From: Priestia megaterium
GTDB lineage: Bacteria; Bacillota; Bacilli; Bacillales; Bacillaceae_H
Assembly: GCF_009497655.1 (NCBI RefSeq)
Contig: NZ_CP023317.1
Coordinates: forward strand, 1,641,501 to 1,705,500
DNA length: 64,000 bases
Direction: 5' to 3'
The position numbers and the translations under genes are program-made. Positions 42,474 to 51,376 of the stretch are shown piece after piece. Every line of letters starts with the position of its first letter. The first letter of the stretch is position 1. The notes beneath the pieces were generated by a model that saw only the letters and a program-made list of their open reading frames with translations, ran no database searches and was not told the DNA's origin.

Positions 42474-42844
42474 TTAACTTAACTTTAAGTCCGTACGGTT
42501 AAGGTGTAGACTTATTTTTATGATTTGAAAAATCGTTTTTTTTTGGAATTATTCTTGGAAACCTTGACTTAAAGCTAACTTTAACTTGTATTAAAAAAGC
42601 AATTAGATAAAGCCATCGAACTTCATTTTTGATCCGTAAGTATAATGATTTGCAAAATCTTAGATGTTTTACAATACGTCAACTCCAGTACTTTAGGAGT
42701 AATATAAGTAGTAGCGCTATCTTCATATTGAACAAGGGTATAAAGCTTTTTTCTTTCAAGTATATTCATAAAAGCATTTCTTTCCGTATTTTATGCTATA
42801 ATAATCCCTAGTTTTTTAGTTTGTATAGAGAGGTGTAAAACAGA

Positions 42845-43558
42845 ATGATGCCAAAATATCTGCAAGTAGCTGGCCAAATTGAATCTGATATTACTGAGCA
42901 TGTTTATCAAAAAACAAATAAACTTTTGACTGAAGATGAATATGCAGCAAAGTATCAGGTGAGCCGTAATACAGTACGAAAAGCAATTGAAATTCTCGTA
43001 AATAAAGGATATGTATATCAAGTTCAGGGCAGCGGTGCATTTATTCGTAATCATCACAACAATGGATACGTTAATCTTGAAAAGCTACAAGGAGTTACCA
43101 ATGACTTTAGTGACCGTCTTGTAGAAAACAAGCTCCTAGATTTTAAAGTAATTACTGCGGACGAGGAACTCGCTCAAAATATGGGATGCAAGATTGGATC
43201 ACCTATTTATTATGTGAAAAGGCTAAGATATGTTGATGGAGATCCATTTTCAATTGAAACTTCATATTTTAACAAAAATCTTGTTAAATATCTTGATGAA
43301 AATATTGTAAAAAAATCCATTTATACATATTTACGCAATGACCAGCAACTAGCAATTGGCTTTGCAGATCGTGTTATTCGTGCCGATTATCTTATGTGTG
43401 AGCAAGCTGATTTATTGGGATTAAAAGAGAATGATCCGGCTTTGGTGGTAGATAATACGGTTTATTTAATAAACGGTGCTATTTTTGATTATTCACAGTC
43501 AGTGCATCACTTCAAACATGTAAAATTGCTAAAAGTATCAAATATGAAGGGTAGTTAA
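42845..43558 (+). CDS. GntR/UTRA-family repressor of the beta-glucoside operon
   Basis: 237 residues. A GntR winged helix-turn-helix (about 5-72: YAAKYQVSRNTVRKAIEILV, then GYVYQVQGSGAFI) is followed by a UTRA effector domain (about 90-232, with SPIYYVKRLRYVDGDPFSIE). UTRA regulators of PTS operons usually bind the 6-phosphosugar and release DNA. GAGAGGTG sits 8 nt before ATG 42845; ATG 42848 is equally possible. It lies immediately upstream of the PTS operon, whose promoter carries a palindrome just after the -10, so it is the likely repressor. Confidence 0.9.
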   Translation: MMPKYLQVAGQIESDITEHVYQKTNKLLTEDEYAAKYQVSRNTVRKAIEILVNKGYVYQVQGSGAFIRNHHNNGYVNLEKLQGVTNDFSDRLVENKLLDFKVITADEELAQNMGCKIGSPIYYVKRLRYVDGDPFSIETSYFNKNLVKYLDENIVKKSIYTYLRNDQQLAIGFADRVIRADYLMCEQADLLGLKENDPALVVDNTVYLINGAIFDYSQSVHHFKHVKLLKVSNMKGS

Positions 43559-43564
43559 GGTGCA

Positions 43565-43590
43565 AAGAGAGCTCAGGGCTCTTTTTTTTT
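43565..43590 (+). terminator. Terminator between the GntR gene and the PTS operon
   Basis: AGAGAGCTCAGGGCTCT followed by a T-run of ten or more. It separates regulator and operon transcription. Confidence 0.75.
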
Positions 43591-43613
43591 TTGTCTGAAA
43601 ATAAAAAAAATAG

Positions 43614-43642
43614 TTTACATATGAATCTGAGTAAGTTATTAT
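43614..43642 (+). promoter_or_regulatory. SigA-type promoter of the PTS operon
   Basis: TTTACA (43614-43619), 17 bp, TATTAT (43637-43642). The operator palindrome at 43653-43670 overlaps the expected transcription start. Confidence 0.65.
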
Positions 43643-43652
43643 AAATTTATAA

Positions 43653-43670
43653 AATTTGTACCAACAAATT
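43653..43670. promoter_or_regulatory. Probable GntR operator of the PTS operon
   Basis: AATTTGT, 4 nt, ACAAATT: a perfect 18-bp dyad located ten bases after the -10 element, with a further half site GATTTGTAC at 43672-43680. Placement fits repression by the adjacent GntR-UTRA protein. Confidence 0.7.
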
Positions 43671-43700
43671 AGATTTGTACTTACGAAAGGGTGTACATAT

Positions 43701-44042
43701 ATGGTTGAAGAATCGATTGAGATTAGCTCTGAAGATATTTTTGGATTAATTGCATTTTCAGGTGATGCTAAAGCGAGCTATCACGCTGCTTTACATCTGC
43801 TCAGAGAAAACAAAGTAGAAGAGGCAGAAGCAGAAGTAGCAAAAGCGAATTCAATTTTAAACGAAGCACATGCTATTCAAACAAAATTTGTCACACTAGA
43901 GGCCCAAGGGAAATCGGCACGGGTTGGTGTATTGATGGTTCATGCCCAAGACCATTTGATGAACACGATCTTAGTAAAAGAGCTATTGGATCATATGATG
44001 ACCATGCAAAAAGAAATTAACTTATTGAAAGGGATGAATTGA
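43701..44042 (+). CDS. PTS lactose/cellobiose-family IIA component
   Basis: 113 residues, the all-helical IIA-Lac fold. The phosphorylated histidine should be His81 in MVHAQDHLM, the family signature. It takes phosphate from HPr and passes it to IIB (44044). GAAAGGGTG is upstream of ATG 43701, and an open extension to 43656 overlaps the operator. First gene of the operon IIA-IIB-glucosidase-IIC; the IIB start is 1 nt after its stop. Confidence 0.92.
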   Translation: MVEESIEISSEDIFGLIAFSGDAKASYHAALHLLRENKVEEAEAEVAKANSILNEAHAIQTKFVTLEAQGKSARVGVLMVHAQDHLMNTILVKELLDHMMTMQKEINLLKGMN

Positions 44043-44043
44043 T

Positions 44044-44352
44044 ATGGTGAAGATTGGATTATTCTGTGCAGCAGGTATGTCAACAAGTATGTTAGTGGAG
44101 AAAATGAAAGCGTTTGCTGGTGAGCGTGGTGTAGAAGCTGAGATTGCAGCTTACCCTGAGTCAGAGATGGAAAAGTATGTTGATAATATCGATGTTGCTT
44201 TATTAGGTCCTCAGGTAAAGTATTTGTTAAACAAAGGAAAAGCTGTTTGTGAACCAAAAGGTGTCGCTATTGATGTTATTAACACGGTGGATTACGGCAT
44301 GATGAATGGTGCAAAAGTACTTGAACACGCGATTAAATTAGCGAATAAATAA
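44044..44352 (+). CDS. PTS lactose/cellobiose-family IIB component
   Basis: 102 residues. The phospho-accepting Cys8 is in KIGLFCAAGMSTSMLV, the canonical IIB P-loop. It receives phosphate from IIA and gives it to the sugar as it crosses through IIC. Directly coupled to the IIA gene; the glucosidase follows within 15 bp. Confidence 0.93.
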   Translation: MVKIGLFCAAGMSTSMLVEKMKAFAGERGVEAEIAAYPESEMEKYVDNIDVALLGPQVKYLLNKGKAVCEPKGVAIDVINTVDYGMMNGAKVLEHAIKLANK

Positions 44353-44366
44353 ACGGGGTGAATGAT

Positions 44367-45773
44367 TTGAAAATGCCAAAAGATTTCTTGTTCGGCGCAG
44401 CTTCAGCTTCTTATCAAGTAGAAGGGGCATGGAACAAGGACGGTAAAGGGGTTTCGAACTGGGACGTCTTCTCAAAGATTCCCGGTAAAACATTTGAAGG
44501 AACAAACGGTGATGTGGCCATTGATCATTATCACCGATATAAAGAAGACATCGCACTTATGGCAGAGATGGGATTGGAATCGTATCGGTTTTCCATTGCC
44601 TGGACACGTATTCTTCCCAACGGTACAGGTGAAGTAAATCAAAAAGGATTGGAATTCTATAATAATGTCATTGATGAATGTTTAAAACACGGAATTGTTC
44701 CGTTCGTCACATTGTATCACTGGGACCTTCCTCAAACGCTTGAAGAAGAAGGCGGCTGGCTAAATCCTAAAACAGCCAATGCATTTGTCACGTTTGCTGA
44801 TGTTTGTTTTAAAGCATTCGGCGATCGAGTACGGAATTGGATTACCTTTAACGAAACGGTTATCTTTTGTTCGTTAGGCTATTTAACCGGTGCTCATCCA
44901 CCAGGAATTGAAGGGGATGCGAAAGCATACTTTCAGGCGACACATAATGTGTTTGTGGCTCATGCCCGTGCGGTTGAACTTTTCAAACAGTCAAGCTATG
45001 AGGGGGAAATTGGCATTACTCATGTTTTTAACCCGGCGTTTAGCATTGATGAAGACGAAGAGAACAAATTTGCAGAAAGACATGCGAATGCATATTCGAC
45101 ACATTGGTATTATGATCCAATTTTGAAAGGAGCTTACCCACAATATGTAATAAAAGAGCTCGAAGCTAAAGGGCTACTCCCGCAAATGACAGAAGAGGAA
45201 CTGGATTTGCTTCATAGAACGGCACCTATGAATGATTTCATCGGATTAAACTATTACTGCCCACAGCGCGTAATGAAAAACGATTCAGCCCTCGTATTGT
45301 CTGGTGGACGTGAGAACTCAACAGGTAAACCTGGAAATCCTTCATTTGACGGTGTATACAAAACAGTCATGATGGAAGAAAAGGTATATACCAAATGGGG
45401 ATGGGAAATCGCTCCTGATGCTTTTCTAGAAGGGATGCGTATGCTTAAAGAACGCTACGGGGACATCAAAATGTATATCACGGAAAACGGTTTAGGAGAT
45501 GAAGATCCTATCGTTGGTGAAGAGATTCATGATCAACCTCGAATCGACTATATTGAAAATCATTTAAGCGCTGTCAAAAAAGCTGTCATGGAAGGAATTA
45601 ACGTCTCAGGATACTTTGCATGGTCTGTCATTGATTTGCTTAGCTGGTTAAATGGTTATAAAAAACAATACGGATTCATTTATGTCGATCACAAAAATAA
45701 TCTTGCAAGAAAACGAAAGCAATCATTCTTTTGGTACAAGGATATTATCGCTACACGCGCAGAAGAACTTTAA
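44367..45773 (+). CDS. 6-phospho-beta-glucosidase, GH1 family
   Basis: About 468 residues, a (beta/alpha)8 GH1 enzyme. Acid/base Glu is in TFNETV and the nucleophile Glu in MYITENGLG. The N-terminal GAASASYQVEGAW is the family signature. The segment DLLSWLNGYKKQYGFIYVD carries the Ser, Lys and Tyr that bind the 6-phosphate, so the enzyme should split phosphorylated beta-glucosides (cellobiose, salicin, arbutin type) delivered by the PTS. GGGGTG is 6 nt before TTG 44367; GTG 44358 overlaps that site, and ATG 44373 is a second choice. Third gene of the operon. Confidence 0.94.
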   Translation: MKMPKDFLFGAASASYQVEGAWNKDGKGVSNWDVFSKIPGKTFEGTNGDVAIDHYHRYKEDIALMAEMGLESYRFSIAWTRILPNGTGEVNQKGLEFYNNVIDECLKHGIVPFVTLYHWDLPQTLEEEGGWLNPKTANAFVTFADVCFKAFGDRVRNWITFNETVIFCSLGYLTGAHPPGIEGDAKAYFQATHNVFVAHARAVELFKQSSYEGEIGITHVFNPAFSIDEDEENKFAERHANAYSTHWYYDPILKGAYPQYVIKELEAKGLLPQMTEEELDLLHRTAPMNDFIGLNYYCPQRVMKNDSALVLSGGRENSTGKPGNPSFDGVYKTVMMEEKVYTKWGWEIAPDAFLEGMRMLKERYGDIKMYITENGLGDEDPIVGEEIHDQPRIDYIENHLSAVKKAVMEGINVSGYFAWSVIDLLSWLNGYKKQYGFIYVDHKNNLARKRKQSFFWYKDIIATRAEEL

Positions 45774-45785
45774 GGAGGTACCCCT

Positions 45786-47114
45786 ATGGGTCGCTTAGAA
45801 AGTGTATTTGAAAAGTTCACCCCGTTCTTCCTTCGATTTGCAAATGCAAAACCAACACTTGCAATTAAGGATGGGTTTATTTTAACAATGCCGATGACAA
45901 TTATCGGCTCTCTCTTTCTATTAATTCTCGCTGCCCCTATTCCAGGCTGGGAAGAGGCTATGGTGAAATTATTTGGAGAACAGTGGAACCTTCCACTTAC
46001 CCAGGTTGTCGGTTCTACATTTGATATTCTGGCTCTTATTGGTGTGTTTGGAATCGCTTATTCATACGTCCGGAACGAAAAAATTGAAGGTACGCCAGCT
46101 GGTATTTTAGGTGTAGTTGCCTTCCTTATTATCACTCAGTCCTCTGTCTTGGCAAAAAGCGGAGAAACCGTCACAGGTGTTATTCCCAAAGTTTGGACCG
46201 GCGGGCAGGGTGTACTAGCCTCGATTGTAGTTGGTCTATTTGTTGGTTTTGTGTATTCGCAGTTTATTAAGCGTGATATTCGTATTAAAATGCCAGAAGG
46301 TGTTCCGCCAGGCGTTGCAAACTCGTTCTCTGCACTAATTCCTGGGTTTGCCATCATTACAGTAGCTGCCATTGTCTTTGGATTATGCCAAGCTTTTGCA
46401 AATAAGACATTCACTGAAATTGTTTATAAACTGCTGCAAGTACCCGTGCAAAATTTGACGGACACGCTTACTGGTGCAGTTCTTATCATGGTCTTAATGT
46501 CACTTCTTTGGTGGTGTGGAATTCATGGTGCTGCCATTATTATGGGAGTAATGGGACCGCTTCTAACAGCCAATGCTCTACAAAACCAAGCAATATTGGA
46601 TTCTGGTAAAGAGCTTGTTGTAGGCGAGAATGCTAAAGTTGTAACCATTCAATTCTTGGATGTATTTACGAAACTAGGGGGATCAGGTATTACCATTGGT
46701 TTTATTATTGCAGCCCTTATAGTGGCCCGATCATCGCACTTAAAGCAGCTCGGTCGATTATCTTTAGCTCCTGGCTTATTCAATATAAACGAGCCAATCA
46801 TTTTTGGTATGCCAATTGTATTTAACCCAATAATGTTTGTTCCTTTTATTATTGTTCCTGCAATCGCATCATTTATGGTTTACTTCTCTATCATTTGGGG
46901 ATGGGTAGAGCCTTTCAATGCACTTCAGGTTCCTTGGACCACACCGCCGGTTGTTTCTGGCTTCTTGATTGGCGGCTGGAGAGGGGCTTTATTGCAAATA
47001 GTAACCATTGCAATGTCAGTAATGATTTATCTTCCTTTTGTCAGAATGCAAGATAGTATTTCTTACAATGAAGAGCTCGAAGCAAAAAAACAATCAGAAA
47101 GTAATATTGCTTAA
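45786..47114 (+). CDS. PTS lactose/cellobiose-family IIC permease
   Basis: 442 residues, about ten helices, the IIC-Lac/CelB fold. Family landmarks are MPMTIIGSLFLLILAAPIPG in the first helix and FNINEPIIFGMPIVFNP, the conserved N-E-P-I-x-F-G loop near the sugar site. It translocates the beta-glucoside while IIB phosphorylates it. AAGGAGG is 7 nt before ATG 45786. Last core gene of the operon; a terminator follows, and the ROK kinase gene lies beyond it. Confidence 0.94.
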   Translation: MGRLESVFEKFTPFFLRFANAKPTLAIKDGFILTMPMTIIGSLFLLILAAPIPGWEEAMVKLFGEQWNLPLTQVVGSTFDILALIGVFGIAYSYVRNEKIEGTPAGILGVVAFLIITQSSVLAKSGETVTGVIPKVWTGGQGVLASIVVGLFVGFVYSQFIKRDIRIKMPEGVPPGVANSFSALIPGFAIITVAAIVFGLCQAFANKTFTEIVYKLLQVPVQNLTDTLTGAVLIMVLMSLLWWCGIHGAAIIMGVMGPLLTANALQNQAILDSGKELVVGENAKVVTIQFLDVFTKLGGSGITIGFIIAALIVARSSHLKQLGRLSLAPGLFNINEPIIFGMPIVFNPIMFVPFIIVPAIASFMVYFSIIWGWVEPFNALQVPWTTPPVVSGFLIGGWRGALLQIVTIAMSVMIYLPFVRMQDSISYNEELEAKKQSESNIA

Positions 47115-47127
47115 AACAACTAAATAA

Positions 47128-47167
47128 AGAATTACCCCCCGTATACTTTTATAGGGGGAAATTCTTT
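47128..47167 (+). terminator. Terminator after the IIC gene
   Basis: AAAGAATT plus CCCCC (47128 on) pairs with GGGGGAAATTCTTT; the kinase downstream may depend on readthrough or its own promoter. Confidence 0.8.
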
Positions 47168-47226
47168 ATTTATGCACTTATAATGAAGTTATAGTCAATA
47201 TTTTGAAGAAGAAAGTAGGATATACA

Positions 47227-48120
47227 ATGAAATTTGTATTAGCTTGTGATATTGGTGGTACCGATTTAAAAATGGGGAAATTTTCTCTTTCCGGTGATCT
47301 TGTTGAATCCGTAAAAATACCTCTAGCCAATAGGAAAGGGCAGACTATTCTTACTCAAATTGAAAGCCGAATGGATTCTGATGTAGTAGGGCTAGCTCTA
47401 AGCATACCTGGTTTTATTAATCCTAATACAGGTTTTATTGAAATGGGCGGTGCTATTGAAGATTTTAATGGGTTCAATATCTTTGCATATTTTAAAGAAC
47501 AATTTCCTGATTTGGAAATAAGTGCAGAAAACGATGCGAATTGTGTAGCTCTAGCAGAAAAATGGAAAGGAAGTGCAAAAGAAGAGACTGACTTTCTTTG
47601 TCTAACTATTGGAACAGGAATTGGAGGCGCAATTTATTTGAACGACGCTCTTTATAGAGGGAGACGTAACCAATCTGGTGAGTTTGGACATATGTTCAGT
47701 GAACACGTTACGAGTGATAGTGCAGAAAATCATAAATTTAACAAAACAGCTACGCTGGCGGTTATTCGCCAAAAATATGCAGAGTGTATGAATATACCTT
47801 TTCAAAATGTCTCAGGTGAACAAATCTTTGAAGCTTACGACCAAGGGGAAGAAGTGGCATCGCTTCTGGTTAGTGACTTATATAGTGGATTGGCAATGAA
47901 CATCTTAAACTTATATTATGTGTTTGCTCTTCCTACTTTTTATATCGGGGGAGGAATTACTTCAAGAAAAACATTCATAAACGAATTAAAACAGAGAATC
48001 TTAGAAATTGATCCAGCATTCTGTGCTGTTATCAGATCTACTAGTTTTGGAAATCAATCAGGTATGATTGGTGCAGTTTACCATCATATTGCGTCTCGAA
48101 AAACGTTGGAGTTAATTTGA
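47227..48120 (+). CDS. ROK-family sugar kinase
   Basis: About 297 residues. The ROK/actin fold has phosphate-1 loop ACDIGGTDLKMGKF, catalytic Asp in ENDANCVALAE and phosphate-2 loop LTIGTGIGGAIY. The usual ROK zinc motif (C-x-C-G-x2-G-C) is absent; GHMFSEH replaces it, as in zinc-free members. In Listeria a ROK beta-glucoside kinase (BglK) phosphorylates cellobiose inside the cell; a similar role next to this PTS is an inference. The start is uncertain: TTG 47203 or ATG 47227, the latter after a weak AGGAT. Confidence 0.85.
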   Translation: MKFVLACDIGGTDLKMGKFSLSGDLVESVKIPLANRKGQTILTQIESRMDSDVVGLALSIPGFINPNTGFIEMGGAIEDFNGFNIFAYFKEQFPDLEISAENDANCVALAEKWKGSAKEETDFLCLTIGTGIGGAIYLNDALYRGRRNQSGEFGHMFSEHVTSDSAENHKFNKTATLAVIRQKYAECMNIPFQNVSGEQIFEAYDQGEEVASLLVSDLYSGLAMNILNLYYVFALPTFYIGGGITSRKTFINELKQRILEIDPAFCAVIRSTSFGNQSGMIGAVYHHIASRKTLELI

Positions 48121-48242
48121 GACTAAACAGTAGAGCTATGGCATGTACAGACCATAATGAAGAGATTTTCATCTAGATCTAGATAAGGTATAGGTAGAGA
48201 ATTGAGTGGTTTATAGGTCAATATCAACATAAAGATTTAAAT

Positions 48243-48285
48243 AAATAAGCGTAGCTGAAGTAAGCAGCTGCGCTTATTTATTTTT
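48243..48285 (+). terminator. Terminator of the ROK kinase gene
   Basis: AAATAAGCGTAGCTG pairs with CAGCTGCGCTTATTT (one mismatch), followed by ATTTTTG. Confidence 0.85.
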
Positions 48286-48362
48286 GCAAAGACCGTTCGT
48301 TAAAATGCAAAATGAAAATGTCCCTGCATTTATGAAAAAACACTGGAGTAGATAGATAACGC

Positions 48363-48572
48363 CTACCTACACATAAAAGAATAATCATTGGTAAAAGGGT
48401 TATGTATCTCAAGTATGACTTCTCCGCCTTTATCGTAACATTGTGAACTGATGCTTTCGATTTGCTTGCTATTAAAATAACTAGCGCAATTTACTAATAC
48501 GGAGATGACAAGTAATAAGGTTAGAATAATGAGTAGTATGTCTTTAAATCTTATTTGAAAAGTTGATTGCAA
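48363..48572 (-). CDS. 69-residue single-helix membrane protein
   Basis: TTG 48572 stands 7 nt after GAGAGGAG, which decides the start over the longer open frame. One membrane helix (about 12-33) is followed by an extracytoplasmic part with two cysteines (SSQCYDKGG ... SFMCR) that could form a disulfide. No family recognised. The 48631 gene lies just upstream on the same strand. Confidence 0.6.
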   Translation of the reverse strand: MQSTFQIRFKDILLIILTLLLVISVLVNCASYFNSKQIESISSQCYDKGGEVILEIHNPFTNDYSFMCR

Positions 48573-48630
48573 TTTTATGCTCCTCTCTAATTGATAAAAC
48601 TCCACCATTCGTTATTCTACAGACAGCGTA

Positions 48631-48975
48631 TTATTCCATATGACTAGTGAACAGTAATATGGATGTCAAAAATAGTAGAAGAAGAACATATAGTACAGAT
48701 ATTGTACCTAATTTTAAGACAAGTAGATTCATCATAATAAATAAAACACTGATAGATAAAAAAAGTCTGTACACAAAATCTAGTCTCTTATTCGCAAAAA
48801 TATATCTCTTAGTGTTTTCTGAAGACTTATATCTTTTATCTATTACGCTTGTGCTAACTACTATAAATGCAAGGATGGACCATGGTATAAAGCTACTTTT
48901 ACTGATAAGTAAATATACGGAAAATACGGCCAATAAGTAAGGAAATAAACGATGCTGAACATATCTTTGACTCAT
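48631..48975 (-). CDS. Four-helix membrane protein, unknown function
   Basis: 114 residues: two helices (about 10-24, 28-43), a basic loop with DKRYKSSENTKRY, and two more helices (70-88, 91-108). AAAAGGTG is upstream of ATG 48975. Likely a two-gene unit with the 48363 gene. No family recognised. Confidence 0.65.
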   Translation of the reverse strand: MSQRYVQHRLFPYLLAVFSVYLLISKSSFIPWSILAFIVVSTSVIDKRYKSSENTKRYIFANKRLDFVYRLFLSISVLFIMMNLLVLKLGTISVLYVLLLLFLTSILLFTSHME

Positions 48976-49187
48976 CTACACACATCACCTTTTCTAAAAT
49001 TGGTATTTGCATTAGACATCTACTCAATAACTGTTCTCATTTGAGTTTGGTTATTCACTTCCAATTCGTTCACTCCTTAAGAATAGTTCAGGTTTGAGTA
49101 TACCATAAAAGGTAATAAAATCCTTTTAATCTATAATATTGATCATTTTAAAATAATTTCATATGTTTTAGAGAACAATTACAATAC

Positions 49188-49221
49188 AAAAAAGGTAGTG
49201 CATGTTGCATTACCTTTTTTT
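49188..49221. terminator. Terminator hairpin
   Basis: AAAAAAGGTAGTGCA pairs with TGCATTACCTTTTTT (one mismatch). It lies in the 325-bp gap 48976-49300 between minus-strand genes and probably ends the 49301 transcript. Confidence 0.8.
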
Positions 49222-49300
49222 GTACGTTTATTTTTTATATCTATATAACATCGAATTGATCATGATTAAGAAAAAACGGGCATGTGGCATAATCTTAGAT

Positions 49301-49612
49301 TCAACTAACTTCTGCTTCCATGTAACGAAATCCAAAAAACGTGTAATATGTGACACGGTAATTTTTAATTGATTTTTGTTTCACACTATTCCACTGATGT
49401 CCATTCGGCTTTGCTTGGTAACTTTGCACCATAAACTTATCCAGTGGTTCAAGTGACCACTTTCGGAAATTTTCTTCGAGTTCTTCTACTTTCTTTTTTT
49501 CTTCTGATGAACCTAAAGCGCTTGCTTCATTAGCTGTTATCCTTGGTATGCCAATAGCTACAATAATAATAACCCCAACAAGAATGCTCCAACTCAAAAT
49601 CCGCTTTTTCAT
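49301..49612 (-). CDS. Small membrane-anchored extracytoplasmic protein
   Basis: 103 residues. One N-terminal hydrophobic anchor (about 7-22) is followed by a charged helix (SSEEKKKVEELEENFRKW) and an aromatic beta-like end (YRVTYYTFFGFRYMEAEV). GAAAGGGAG is upstream of ATG 49612. The Lrp gene ends 20 bp before it, so the two may be one transcript. No family recognised. Confidence 0.65.
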   Translation of the reverse strand: MKKRILSWSILVGVIIIVAIGIPRITANEASALGSSEEKKKVEELEENFRKWSLEPLDKFMVQSYQAKPNGHQWNSVKQKSIKNYRVTYYTFFGFRYMEAEVS

Positions 49613-49631
49613 ATTGGATATTTCTCCCTTT

Positions 49632-50054
49632 CTATTTTATTGCTTTATAGACAACTGGTGATGAAAGTTTAATCAATGTAGATGGCTCTCCAAAAGCCAT
49701 AGATTCATCAATAAATGTTTCAAGAGATTGAACGGAGTGAGTTAAAACCTTTACTAGATAGTTGTATTGACCCGCCAAACGATGACATTCAATAACCTCA
49801 GGGTGTTCTTTACAATATTCTACGAATTGCTTGCATTTTGTATTGCTAAATAAAATAAAAGCAGTTACAGGTTTGTTGAAATTTTCAGGGTTAATTATTG
49901 CTCTATATCCATCTATTATGTTTTTCTCTTCAAGTTTTTTTACTCTTTCATTAACAGCAGGGGTGGATAAACCAACCAGCTTTCCCAACTGTGTAACGGA
50001 CAAACGAGCATTCTCTTGTAGATGTAGTAATATATTTTTATCAATTTCATCCAT
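49632..50054 (-). CDS. Lrp/AsnC-family transcriptional regulator
   Basis: 140 residues. The N-terminal winged helix-turn-helix (DEIDKNILLHLQENARLSV, TQLGKLVGLSTPAVNERVKK) is standard Lrp/AsnC, followed by the RAM ligand domain (about 65-138, with CHRLAGQYNYLVKV). Such regulators respond to amino acids as octamers. GGGGT precedes ATG 50054. It is divergent from the DUF1272 gene at 50199. Target unknown. Confidence 0.92.
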   Translation of the reverse strand: MDEIDKNILLHLQENARLSVTQLGKLVGLSTPAVNERVKKLEEKNIIDGYRAIINPENFNKPVTAFILFSNTKCKQFVEYCKEHPEVIECHRLAGQYNYLVKVLTHSVQSLETFIDESMAFGEPSTLIKLSSPVVYKAIK

Positions 50055-50198
50055 AAAACATACCCCGCTTTAAATTATAAATTAAAATAATGAATTTTTC
50101 GTCAATATTAAAGCTATTAATTAGTAATACAATAAAATAGATATGTGAAAATAGAAATTTATACAATACAATTTAATTATATCAAAAGGAGGGATTTA

Positions 50199-50399
50199 AT
50201 GGCTTTAGAAATGAGAAATACATGCGAAAAGTGCAATAAGAAACTCCATAATAGCTCTGTTGCTTATATCTGTACACATGAATGTACATTCTGTGATAAA
50301 TGTAGTGAAAGTGCGATGTATATTTGTCCTAACTGTGAAGGGGAGCTGGTCAAGAGACCAAGGGGGCAAGAAAATCCGCTAAGTTGCTCATTGATTTAG
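50199..50399 (+). CDS. DUF1272 small cysteine-rich protein
   Basis: 66 residues with the DUF1272 cysteine pattern: CEKCNKKL, then CTHECTFCDKC and CPNCEGEL. The spacing implies two zinc sites in a RING- or LIM-like fold. Function unknown. AAAAGGAGG is 6-7 nt before ATG 50199; the frame is open upstream to 50145 without a site. Directly followed by the decayed isochorismatase gene. Confidence 0.85.
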   Translation: MALEMRNTCEKCNKKLHNSSVAYICTHECTFCDKCSESAMYICPNCEGELVKRPRGQENPLSCSLI

Positions 50400-50622
50400 A
50401 CACAACACTGTATAGATAGTGAAGTCAGAACAGCTACAATCAATGGGGTGGATGTGACATTAGTGGGTGATGGACATTCAACAATGGACAGTAATGGTTT
50501 TAAGTGCTGAACAAATCATAAAGCATTATAAGGAAACTTTACATGGTCATTACAACGTTGCACACTTTTCAATTGTCAGAAATGCAGAGGAAGACTTGTT
50601 TTGTCCCACACTTTATTCATAA
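50400..50622 (+). pseudogene. Isochorismatase-family cysteine hydrolase, truncated and frameshifted
   Basis: The frame starting near 50403 reads QHCIDSEVRTATINGVDVTL, then VGDGHSTMDSNGF, then hits a stop. The next frame continues SAEQIIKHYKETLHGHYNVA to a stop at 50620-50622. This is the C-terminal half of an isochorismatase-like hydrolase (the family has C-V-x-S-T-x-R-x-A, then D-x-H-S-T, then A-x-x-I-I). The catalytic N-terminal half is gone, and a frameshift separates the two parts. It begins right at the end of the DUF1272 gene, suggesting a deletion joint. Confidence 0.75.
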
Positions 50623-50640
50623 AGGTAATAGTACACAACT

Positions 50641-50689
50641 AAAATAAAGCTCTAAAAGTGTTTAATGGACGCTTTTTAGAGCTTTATTT
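50641..50689. terminator. Terminator, probably of the former hydrolase gene and of the DinB gene
   Basis: AAAATAAAGCTCTAAAA pairs with TTTTAGAGCTTTATTT around a 15-nt loop; A- and T-rich ends suit both strands. Confidence 0.8.
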
Positions 50690-50706
50690 CTGCATTATGT
50701 CTCAAT

Positions 50707-51204
50707 CTAAGCAGGAAAGCCTCCCGTTGGCGGTGGCCATGCTCCGTTTAATCTTCTCATAATGACAATTTCACCTAGATGATAGCTGTTGTGAGAAGCA
50801 ATATTACGCAGTAATCCCCCTGGGGTTTCACTTGGCCAAGCATCCAGAGGTTCTTCGATTGATAATGTCTCAGCTAAGTGACAAGCTTCGTCAATTCCAT
50901 CACAAAAATGCTGGATCGTCTTTTGCCATTCTTCCTCATCAACCGGAGCAGGATGTTCAGGCCAGCTTTCACTTACACTTTTCGGTCTCTCAGGGTTTTC
51001 TCCTTTAGCAAGAGCAAGTAAAAAGTCTTGCCAATAGCTCATATGCTTCACTAATTGATAAATAGAGTAAGGTAATTCCTTTTGTTTATGTGAAGCAAGT
51101 TCCATATTAATATCGGTTATTGCATTAATTGTTGGAAGATGACCTCTTTCACCTCTGAGTGATTTGATAAGCGCATCGCGAAATGCTGTATTCGTTTGTG
51201 TCAT
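50707..51204 (-). CDS. DinB-superfamily protein (second in window)
   Basis: 165 residues, four-helix DinB fold. Metal ligands are His54 (LVKHMSYWQDF) and His in ASHNSYHLGEIV near the C-terminus, giving the three-His set. The sequence is clearly different from the 5598 DinB protein. The activity is unknown; thiol-dependent transferase is one possibility. Start ATG 51204, about 10 nt after GAAAGG. Monocistronic. Confidence 0.88.
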   Translation of the reverse strand: MTQTNTAFRDALIKSLRGERGHLPTINAITDINMELASHKQKELPYSIYQLVKHMSYWQDFLLALAKGENPERPKSVSESWPEHPAPVDEEEWQKTIQHFCDGIDEACHLAETLSIEEPLDAWPSETPGGLLRNIASHNSYHLGEIVIMRRLNGAWPPPTGGFPA

Positions 51205-51376
51205 GTTTTTTCAGACCTTTCTTTTCAAAGTATTAAGCTTGTAACAGTCTAACACAAATCAGTTTAATATATGTACTTCCGCGATTTCGGAAATATGAAA
51301 ACCCTTACTAAATACTAGTTGAAGAGTAAATGCCCAATATAAGAACAAGAGATTTTCGGTTAAACATCTTTGTGTG

